Origin: Phycisphaeraceae bacterium
GTDB lineage: Bacteria; Planctomycetota; Phycisphaerae; Phycisphaerales; SM1A02
Direction of reading: 5' to 3'
Length of the DNA: 64,000 bases
NCBI GenBank assembly: GCA_019636755.1
Contig: JAHBWZ010000001.1
Span: 1 to 64,000, forward strand
Part shown: piece by piece, positions 57,781-64,000 of the stretch
How positions within the stretch are numbered: position 1 is the first letter of the stretch
Layout of the letters: each line of letters opens with the position of its first letter
The notes under the pieces: generated by a model
Told to the model about the DNA's origin: nothing
Databases searched by the model: none
Seen by the model: the letters and a program-made list of their open reading frames with translations, nothing else
Made by a program: the position numbers and the translations under genes

Positions 57781-59558
57781 GCACGCCGCTGCACGACACC
57801 GTCATCCGTGTTCTCCGCCTGCTGTCCGTGTGCGCGACGATCGCACCGCTGGTCACCGTACCCCGGGTCGCCACCGCCCAGCCGCACGTTCCGGCGCGCG
57901 TGGACGTGGCCTGGAACCGGTACTACACGTTCGAGCAGTGCGAGCGCATCCTGCGCGACATCGCCGACGCGTACCCCGGACTCGTGACCCTGCGCTCGAT
58001 CGGGACCTCATGGGAAGGGCGTGACATCCACGTCGCGACCGTCGCGGCGCCGGGCGATGACGATCCGGACGATCCGCGGCCTGCGATGTGGATCGACGGC
58101 AGCATCCACGCGAACGAGATCCAGGCGACGGAGGTGGTCCTGTATTCCATCTGGTACCTCACGAAGATGTACGGCGTCAATCCGCGGCTCACCGCGCTGC
58201 TGGACAACGTGACGTTCCACTTCTGCCCGGTGGTGAACCCCGACAGCCGCGTGGCGTGGTTCGAGCGCCCGGCGACGCCGCATGCATTCCGGCACAACCA
58301 GCGGCCGATCGACTCGGATCGGGACGGCCTGGTCGACGAGGATGCGCCGCACGACCTGGACGGAGACGGGTCCATCACGCGCCTGTGGAAGCAGGATCCC
58401 GGCGGCGAGTGGATACGCGACCGGTTCGACGACCGGATCTTCCGCCGTGTCCCGCCCGGTGAGCGGGGCGACTGGACGTCGCTCGGCGCGGAGGGCATCG
58501 ACCGGGACGGCGACGGACGCAGCGGAGAGGACGGGCCCGGCGGCTATGACATGAATCGGAACTGGCCCGGCGACTGGCAGCCGGACTACGTGCAGGGCGG
58601 CGCCGGGTACTTTCCGCTTTCCTCGCCGGAGACGCGCGCGATCGCCGCGTTCATCATGGCGCGTCCGGAGATCGGGGCCGCGCAGGCGTATCACAACACC
58701 GGCGGCATGATCCTGCGCGGGCCCGGCGCGGAAGCACGCGAGAGCTTCTATCCGGGTCCGGATCGCACCGTCTATGACCAGATCGCGAAGGACGGCGAGA
58801 AGATGCTCCCGTACTACCGCGCGCTCGTGATCTGGAAGGACCTCTACCGCGTGCACGGCGGCTTCGTGACGTGGCTGTCGGAGAGTCTCGGGATCTTCGG
58901 GTTCACGAATGAACTCTGGACGGTCGCCAAGTACTTCCAGAACGCCGCGGAACGACCCGACGAGGACATGATGCGGTTCTTCCGTGACCACCTGGAGTTC
59001 GGACAGACCTGGACGGACTACTCGGCGGTCGATCATCCCGGGCACGGCGAGGTGCTCGTCGGCGGCGCGAACAGGTGGTCCAGCCGCGCCACGCCGACGT
59101 TCATGCTGGAGGAGGAGTGCCATCGGAACTTCGCGTTCTCCATGTATCACGCCGACCAGCTCCCACGGCTCGAGTGGGGCCGGCTGGACGTGCAGGATCT
59201 GGGGGGCGACCTGTGGCAGGTCACCGCGGAGATCCGCAACCTGCGCATGATTCCGACGCGGAGTGCGCTCATGCAGAGCCGCGGCATCGGCGCGCACGAC
59301 CGGTTGGAGACCACGCCGGCGGCCGGCCGCGTGGTGACCGGCGGACGACCGGACACCTGGTGGTCCCCGGCCATCCGTGAGTCGCGCTTCGAGCCGGAGC
59401 GCCTGCTGCTCCCGGACGGTGTTCCATCCCGCGGAACCGCCCTCGTCCGCGTGTACGTGGAGGCGCCCGCCGGCACCGAGGTGACGCTCGCGTATCGAAG
59501 CGAGCGGGCGCGCGACCTCGTGCGGACGCTGCGCCTGGGCGACCAGGGCGCCATGTGA
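57777..59558 (+). CDS. Secreted M14 zinc carboxypeptidase with DxDxDG loops, 593 aa
   Basis: Metallo-carboxypeptidase of the M14 family. Signal peptide at 1-35. Zinc ligands: His111 and Glu114 in DGSIHANEIQATE, and His306 in AQAYHNTGG. Substrate carboxylate site: Asn260-Arg261 in YDMNRNWPGDW. Catalytic Glu379 in FGFTNELW. All match carboxypeptidase A positions. Two acidic loops, DSDRDGLVDEDAPHDLDGDG (179-198) and DRDGDGRSGEDG (242-253), resemble EF-hand or dockerin calcium loops. A C-terminal beta-sandwich starts near 460. GTG start at 57777 overlaps the stop of the related gene before it. It trims C-terminal residues from peptides or proteins outside the cell; specificity is unknown. Confidence 0.92.
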   Translation: MSTPLHDTVIRVLRLLSVCATIAPLVTVPRVATAQPHVPARVDVAWNRYYTFEQCERILRDIADAYPGLVTLRSIGTSWEGRDIHVATVAAPGDDDPDDPRPAMWIDGSIHANEIQATEVVLYSIWYLTKMYGVNPRLTALLDNVTFHFCPVVNPDSRVAWFERPATPHAFRHNQRPIDSDRDGLVDEDAPHDLDGDGSITRLWKQDPGGEWIRDRFDDRIFRRVPPGERGDWTSLGAEGIDRDGDGRSGEDGPGGYDMNRNWPGDWQPDYVQGGAGYFPLSSPETRAIAAFIMARPEIGAAQAYHNTGGMILRGPGAEARESFYPGPDRTVYDQIAKDGEKMLPYYRALVIWKDLYRVHGGFVTWLSESLGIFGFTNELWTVAKYFQNAAERPDEDMMRFFRDHLEFGQTWTDYSAVDHPGHGEVLVGGANRWSSRATPTFMLEEECHRNFAFSMYHADQLPRLEWGRLDVQDLGGDLWQVTAEIRNLRMIPTRSALMQSRGIGAHDRLETTPAAGRVVTGGRPDTWWSPAIRESRFEPERLLLPDGVPSRGTALVRVYVEAPAGTEVTLAYRSERARDLVRTLRLGDQGAM

Positions 59559-59574
59559 CCCGCGGGGCCGCGGG

Positions 59575-60378
59575 TCAGGCAAGCACGCCCATTGCCCGTG
59601 CGCCGGCGGTGGACGCGGCGACGGCGACGTTCCGCAGGATCCGGTCGCGGTGGCGCCCGGAGGACTGCAGGTCGGCGGCGAGGCACCGCACCTGCAGCCG
59701 CGGGATTCCGAAGAGATCTCGATCGGGGTCCGGCGCCGCGAGCGCGGCGCGTCCCGCCTCCAGCAGTCCCCACCCCGTGGGAAGTTCGCGCGGACGGATG
59801 GTTCCGGTCGGCGCGCAGATGTAGAGGCGATCGGCCAGGCGGTAGCGGCGCAGCGTCGCGAATTTGGTCTCCCCGTAGAGCGTCCGCTCGAGCCGGTTGA
59901 GACGCCGGACGACCGCCCGATAGGAGGGCGAGGTGATCGCCGATTCATCGACCGACTCGACGTCGACGAAGAGCGACGCCGCCGCGCCCGGTCGCAGCGG
60001 TGCGCCCCGGGCCAGGGAGCGCTCCAGCAGGTGCGTCCTGAGCGCCTCCAGGTGATCGCGCTCGCGCAGCAGGCGCGCGGCATCCCGGGCGTCCCGGAGG
60101 AAGTCGGTCCGGCTCGCCTTGCATTCGACGATGATCGTCCTCGGGTCGCAGCGCCGGGATCCTGCGGTCGTCGGGCGGACATCCATCGCCTCGTGACGGC
60201 TGCCCGTGGTGTCGGCGTACCCCGCCACGTCCAGCCGGAAGCGCGCGATCGGGCACCGCACCTCGGTCGCGACCACCCGGCACCCGTGCTCGCGCAGAAA
60301 GGCGACCGCAAGTCGTTTGAGCGCGCGATGAACGTCCGACTCCACGGACCCGAGTGTACCCGAACGGATCCCGATCAT
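59575..60378 (-). CDS. MmcB-like PD-(D/E)xK domain protein, 267 aa
   Basis: The N-terminal half matches the MmcB/COG5321 family: ESDVHRALKRLAVAFLREHG, then EVRCPIARFRLDVAGYADTTG and RTIIVECKASRTDFLRDARD. The D-x-x-G-Y ... E-C-K pattern is the PD-(D/E)xK nuclease-type core (about residues 53-95). Members are linked to DNA repair in alphaproteobacteria. The C-terminal part has a TKFATLRRYRLADRLYICAP region typical of these proteins. The ATG at 60378 is taken; a GTG at 60345 (VESDVHRAL) is equally good and has TACACT just upstream. Divergent from pyrB. Confidence 0.78.
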   Translation of the reverse strand: MIGIRSGTLGSVESDVHRALKRLAVAFLREHGCRVVATEVRCPIARFRLDVAGYADTTGSRHEAMDVRPTTAGSRRCDPRTIIVECKASRTDFLRDARDAARLLRERDHLEALRTHLLERSLARGAPLRPGAAASLFVDVESVDESAITSPSYRAVVRRLNRLERTLYGETKFATLRRYRLADRLYICAPTGTIRPRELPTGWGLLEAGRAALAAPDPDRDLFGIPRLQVRCLAADLQSSGRHRDRILRNVAVAASTAGARAMGVLA

Positions 60379-60452
60379 CGCACCGCGGGAAGCACACCTC
60401 CCGCGCGCTGTCCGCCACGCCCGCCCGGAATGGCGGTGGTACGATCCGCGCC

Positions 60453-61556
60453 ATGACGACCGCGATACGTGCGTCCGGGGCCCCGACCGTGCGCCGGTCG
60501 GACGAAGCCATGCCCGAGTCCTACGAGGAGTTCCGATCGTGGTCGCCGCGGCAGCGCTCCGGCATCCTGCGGGGCCCGGACGGCCGGCTCCGCGCCCTGC
60601 TGTACGCGCAGCAGTTCGACCGGGCGCTCCTCGAACAGCTCGTCGCCCTTGCCGAGCGCATCCGCAGCGCCGAGCCGGAAGGCGCCTTCCGGGCCGCGTT
60701 GAGCCGGGCGCTGCGCGGTCGCGCCGCCGCGCTCTACTTCCAGCAGCCCTCGACGCGGACGTTCGTCTCCTTCTCCCTGGCGGCGCAGGGCATCGGCATG
60801 GTGACCGAGGAGATCCGCTCCCCCGAGCGGGCGTCGCTGGTCAAGGGTGAGACGACGCTCGACACCCTGCTGACCCTGGCCGAACTCTCGGACTGCGTGA
60901 TCCTGCGGCACGATGATCCGGAGGCGATCGAGCGGTTCGCGTGGGAGATCCATGATCGCGGGCTGCCGACGCGCCTCGTCAATGCCGGCAGCGGCGCGGA
61001 TCAGCACCCGACGCAGGCGCTGCTCGACATCGCCACGCTGATCAGCCGCTTCGACCTGTCGCGGACGGATCCGCCGCTCACCGTGGGAATCGTCGGCGAC
61101 CTGCGCCGCGCGCGGACCGCCCGCTCGCTCTCCTACCTCCTGGCGCTGTACCCGACGGTCCGCCAGGTGTTCATCGCACCGCCGGACCTTGCGATGGGTC
61201 GCGACCTCGTGACCGCTCTGGAGGAGCGCGGCGTCACCCTGGTGGAGACCACCGAGTTCGATGCGGTGATCGAGGAACTCGATGCCGTGTACCTGACGCG
61301 CATGCAGGACGAGTACGGCGAGACGAGCGAGACCGTCCGCGCGCTCTTCGGCAACTATCGCCTCTCGAGTGAGCGGGCCGCGCGGCTCCGGCCGCACGCG
61401 TGCGTCCTGCATCCCCTGCCGCGCCGCGAGGAACTCCCGATCGAACTCGACCGGGATCCGCGCACACGCCACTGGGAAGCGGTGCATCGCGGCCGGTTCC
61501 TGCGCATGGCGCTGCTGCTGCACATGTTCGGGAAGGACACGACAGACCTGTCCTGA
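60453..61556 (+). CDS. pyrB: Aspartate/ornithine carbamoyltransferase, probably PyrB, 367 aa
   Basis: Transcarbamoylase. The carbamoyl phosphate loop is QQPSTRTFVSFSLAA (S100-T101-R102-T103). NAGSGADQHPTQALLDIATL and the second-domain VGIVGDLRRARTARSLSYLLAL follow; HPLPRREELPIELD is the aspartate-type 230s loop rather than the ornithine SMG loop. It therefore should condense carbamoyl phosphate with aspartate in pyrimidine synthesis. The first 45 residues are an extension beyond the usual bacterial start; MPESYEEFRSW at residue 20 is an alternative start. No regulatory chain or other pyr gene is in the window. Confidence 0.9.
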   Translation: MTTAIRASGAPTVRRSDEAMPESYEEFRSWSPRQRSGILRGPDGRLRALLYAQQFDRALLEQLVALAERIRSAEPEGAFRAALSRALRGRAAALYFQQPSTRTFVSFSLAAQGIGMVTEEIRSPERASLVKGETTLDTLLTLAELSDCVILRHDDPEAIERFAWEIHDRGLPTRLVNAGSGADQHPTQALLDIATLISRFDLSRTDPPLTVGIVGDLRRARTARSLSYLLALYPTVRQVFIAPPDLAMGRDLVTALEERGVTLVETTEFDAVIEELDAVYLTRMQDEYGETSETVRALFGNYRLSSERAARLRPHACVLHPLPRREELPIELDRDPRTRHWEAVHRGRFLRMALLLHMFGKDTTDLS

Positions 61557-61644
61557 CGCTGCGCCCGCCGGTGACGGCGCCGGTGCCGCTGGCGGACGGT
61601 CTGTCAGCGGGAGGACATCCCGGGCACGCCCCGCCGATGCGCGA

Positions 61645-62904
61645 TCAGCCGGTGGGCGTCGCGCGCGCCAGGACCCGTTCGAACCGCTCGGCGGCCCAGT
61701 CCAGGTCCGACTCCTCGATGGTCAGCGGCGGCGCGATGCGGATGACGTGCTCGCTGGTCTCCTTGCAGAGGATGCCCTCCTTCATGAGCGCCTTGCACCA
61801 CGGCTTGCCGCCGCCCGCTTCCGGGTGGAGTTCGACGCCGATGAGCAGGCCGCGTCCGCGGACCTCGCGGATGTGCGGCGAGCGGATCTGCCGGAGCTGC
61901 GCCATGAACGCGGTGCCGAGCCGGTCCGCGCGCTCGGCAAGCCGCTCGTCGCGCAGCGTCTCCAGGGCCGCCGTCGCGACGGCGCACGCGAGCGGATTGC
62001 CGCCGAAGGTGCTGCCGTGATCGCCCGGCTGGAACACGCCCAGCACTTCGCGCCGGGCGAGCACCGCGGACACGGGCATCATCCCGCCGCCCAGCGCCTT
62101 GCCGAGGATGAGCACATCCGGAATGACGTTCTCGTGATCGCAGCACAGGCGACGGCCGGTGCGCCCGAGCCCGGTCTGGATCTCGTCGGCCATGAAGAGC
62201 ACGTTCCGTTCGCGGCAGATGTCCCGGCAGCGCGCCAGGTAGCCCGGCGGGGGAACGTTGATCCCCCCCTCGCCCTGGATCGGCTCGACGAGGAATGCGA
62301 CCGTCCGGTCCGTGATCGCGGCGGCGAGCGCGGCGGCATCGCCGTAGGGCACCGACCGGAATCCGGGCGTCACCGGGCCGAAGTCCTCCTGGTTGAACGA
62401 GTCCGGCGAGAAACTCACGATCGAGATGGTCCGGCCGTGGAAGTTGTCTCCGCAGACGATGATCTCCGCGGTGTCGCGGGCGACGCCCTTGACGTGGTAG
62501 CCCCACTTGCGCGCCGTCTTGAGCGCGGTCTCCACCGCTTCGGCGCCGGTGTTCATCGGCAGCACCAGGTCCTGTCCGAACGTCTCCGTGATGAGTCGGC
62601 AGAACGGACCGAAACGGTCGTTGTGGAACGCGCGGCTGGTGAGGGTCAGGGTCTGCGCCTGACGGACGAACACCTCCGTGATGCGCGGATGCCGGTGGCC
62701 GAAGTTGAGCGCGGAGTACGCGCTGAGCATGTCCAGGTACCGGGCGCCGTCGACGTCGTGCACCCAGGACCCTTCCCCGCGCGCGATGACCACCGGGAGC
62801 GGTGCGTAGTTGCGGGCGCTGTGCCGATCGACCAGTTCGATGTGCTCGGCGGTCTTCGTGCGGGTCGCCGCGGGCGCGGCGGAAGTCGTGGGTGTCGAAG
62901 GCAT
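61645..62904 (-). CDS. rocD: Ornithine aminotransferase, 419 aa
   Basis: Class III PLP aminotransferase of the RocD type, moving the delta-amino group of ornithine to 2-oxoglutarate to give glutamate-5-semialdehyde. Landmarks: YLDMLSAYSALNFGHRHPRI, LPMNTGAEAVETALKTARKWGY, FHGRTISIVSFS, VEPIQGEGGINVPPPGYL, FMADEIQTGLGRTG with Asp240, and ILGKALGGGMMPVSAVL with Lys269. GSTFGGNPLACAVA near 310 is also typical. The SAYSALNFGH and TGAEAVETA blocks favour ornithine over acetylornithine transaminase. ATG at 62904 gives a 16-residue leader before the domain; the frame is open further but Arg-rich. Convergent with pyrB. Confidence 0.93.
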   Translation of the reverse strand: MPSTPTTSAAPAATRTKTAEHIELVDRHSARNYAPLPVVIARGEGSWVHDVDGARYLDMLSAYSALNFGHRHPRITEVFVRQAQTLTLTSRAFHNDRFGPFCRLITETFGQDLVLPMNTGAEAVETALKTARKWGYHVKGVARDTAEIIVCGDNFHGRTISIVSFSPDSFNQEDFGPVTPGFRSVPYGDAAALAAAITDRTVAFLVEPIQGEGGINVPPPGYLARCRDICRERNVLFMADEIQTGLGRTGRRLCCDHENVIPDVLILGKALGGGMMPVSAVLARREVLGVFQPGDHGSTFGGNPLACAVATAALETLRDERLAERADRLGTAFMAQLRQIRSPHIREVRGRGLLIGVELHPEAGGGKPWCKALMKEGILCKETSEHVIRIAPPLTIEESDLDWAAERFERVLARATPTG

Positions 62905-63023
62905 CGTCGGCGTGCTCCGTGGCTCGGGGGAAGCGGGCACCGTACTGCGAAGGCGGGTGCGTCGCAACGCCGCCGTTGCCCGTGCCGCCGCCGCGGTTGC
63001 ACGCGACGCGACGAACGGCGACG

Positions 63024-64000
63024 ATGGCCGGCATGACCGCACCAGTCCCGAATCACCACGACGGACCCGCAGACCTTGCCGCCCGCTTCGAATCGCTGCA
63101 TGCCGAGTTCCAGGCGCTGAAGGCCGGCGATGGCGGCAGGCGTCGCCCGGCGCGCTGGAAGGACATCGGCATCGGCGCGGGTGCCGCCACGCTGCTCTGC
63201 CTGGTCCTCGGCGCCGCGGAGCGGGCGGTGCCGGTGCTGCAGACGAACCGGCTCGAGATCCTGGGCGCCGACGGACAGCTCGTTGCCGTGCTGGGTGCGG
63301 ACGAACGGGGCGGGCGACTGGATCTCTGGTCGGCCGCAGGGCGGAATGCGCTGCGGGCGAGCGTCAACGATCAGGGTGGCGACTTCAATCTCTGGAACAC
63401 CGCCGGTCGATCGGTGCTCGCCGCATTCACCACCGCGCAGGGCGGCGAACTGGGCGTGTGGAACGCCTTCGGCCAGCGGCAGGGCGTCATGTCCGCCGGC
63501 GCAGAGGGCGGCGCCCTGTCGGTCTTCGCCGCGGATCATCCGGTCGTGCGGGTGGATGCGGGCCGGCCCGAACAGGCCATCACCGTCGCGGCCGGCGAAC
63601 CCGGAACGGCGGCGGTGGCGATCGGCCGGACCCCGGCCGGAACCGGGCGGGTGGGCATCGGTGACGAAGCGGGGCGCGTGGTCGTGCGCGCCGAGGTCCA
63701 GCCGGGCGGCATGGGGTCGGTCTCGGTGCACCAGCCCGACGGCGCCCGCGTCGCAGCAATCGCGGGACTGGCGGAGGGCGGCGTGCTGCTGCTCGACCGT
63801 CCGGGCGGCGTTCCCGCGTTCGCGGCCGGCCCGGTGGAGGGTGGCGCCGTCATGGATCTGCACAACAGCCAGGGCGAGCGCATCGCGCGACTCGGCGCGA
63901 ATGCCGGGGGCGGCGGCCGCCTCTCGCTCTCCGCGCCCGGGCCGGTCGAGGGATTCGCGGTCGAGTGCGTGGATGGGGCCGGAACCACGCTGGCGCTGCT
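63024..64000 (+). CDS. Membrane-anchored beta-repeat protein, incomplete at window end
   Basis: Open from ATG 63024 (or ATG 63033) without a stop to the last base, so at least 325 residues. One membrane segment lies at about 51-69 (IGIGAGAATLLCLVLGAAE), after a short cytoplasmic part with LAARFESLHAEFQALK. Then come degenerate repeats of about 27 residues of the form L-x-L-W-N/S-A-A-G-x-x-x-L-x-A-x-x-x-x-x-G-G: LDLWSAAGRNALRA, FNLWNTAGRSVLAA, LGVWNAFGQRQGVM, LSVFAADHPVVRV. Later repeats read MDLHNSQGERIARLG. This suggests a beta-helix or propeller-like extracellular stalk. Family unnamed. Divergent from rocD; the 3' end is missing. Confidence 0.8.
   Translation, partial: MAGMTAPVPNHHDGPADLAARFESLHAEFQALKAGDGGRRRPARWKDIGIGAGAATLLCLVLGAAERAVPVLQTNRLEILGADGQLVAVLGADERGGRLDLWSAAGRNALRASVNDQGGDFNLWNTAGRSVLAAFTTAQGGELGVWNAFGQRQGVMSAGAEGGALSVFAADHPVVRVDAGRPEQAITVAAGEPGTAAVAIGRTPAGTGRVGIGDEAGRVVVRAEVQPGGMGSVSVHQPDGARVAAIAGLAEGGVLLLDRPGGVPAFAAGPVEGGAVMDLHNSQGERIARLGANAGGGGRLSLSAPGPVEGFAVECVDGAGTTLAL

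Noticed and set aside
58008-60311. 767-codon open frame on the minus strand across the M14 gene
   Set aside because: Antisense to a gene with a complete catalytic set; the translation is low-complexity and shows no domain.

Overview
The window looks like a chromosomal piece of a GC-rich (about 70%) diderm bacterium, most probably a planctomycete of the Phycisphaerae type. This is inferred from protein style, not from a marker gene: two secreted proteins end in the VPAPGALALLGLAAL-RRRR form of a PEP-CTERM anchor; M14 carboxypeptidases carry DxDxDG calcium-type loops; there are many lipoprotein-like signal peptides; and a TolC-type outer membrane factor and a porin show an outer membrane. No rRNA, tRNA, CRISPR array, integrase or transposase was seen.

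Layout. 0-3 kb: two lipoproteins (one DUF1684) and rsmJ. 3.1-3.7 kb: a composite hairpin repeat. 3.7-7.9 kb: a tightly overlapping minus-strand operon, KamA-like aminomutase, CoA-transferase A and B, class III aminotransferase, recalling Bacillus kamA-yodRST. 8.5-14.6 kb: mixed single genes, including a lipoprotein-type RIC/YtfE protein, a VOC lipoprotein, a GNAT enzyme, a front-end fatty acid desaturase and an HD hydrolase. 14.6-21.8 kb: a formate module (fdhD; fhs-fdhB-fdhA). 21.9-25.4 kb: an ODP-type metallo-beta-lactamase, a probable frameshifted remnant, a VOC-cupin fusion and a zinc alcohol dehydrogenase.

25.5-37.8 kb reads as a metal and envelope island. A Cys-rich secreted protein is followed by a TolC lipoprotein, a membrane fusion protein, an ABC ATPase, two different FtsX-type permeases and a Cys-rich exported protein made of two copies of one domain. 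A ferric-reductase-like flavocytochrome and a complete zinc uptake ABC system (znuB, znuC, znuA) follow on the other strand. They end at a divergent Fur/Zur-type repressor whose intergenic region holds a near-perfect palindrome between the -35 and -10 elements of the znuA promoter.

37.9-45.4 kb: a large hybrid histidine kinase, a transglutaminase-like lipoprotein whose usual active-site His is Arg, a porin preceded by a strong hairpin, and a stand-alone B12-binding protein. 45.6-46.3 kb: a second, inverted copy of the composite repeat. 46.6-54.7 kb: two paralogous PEP-CTERM proteins bracket miaB, ftsW-murG and a coupled pair of an unknown gene and a GGDEF cyclase. 54.8-64 kb: class I aldolase, a translationally coupled pair of M14-family proteins (one with catalytic residues, one without), an MmcB-like protein, pyrB, rocD and an incomplete repeat protein running off the end.

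The features most worth follow-up are the KamA/CoA-transferase/aminotransferase operon, the two-permease exporter flanked by Cys-rich exported proteins, the inverted composite repeats about 42 kb apart, the exported RIC protein and the active/inactive M14 pair.
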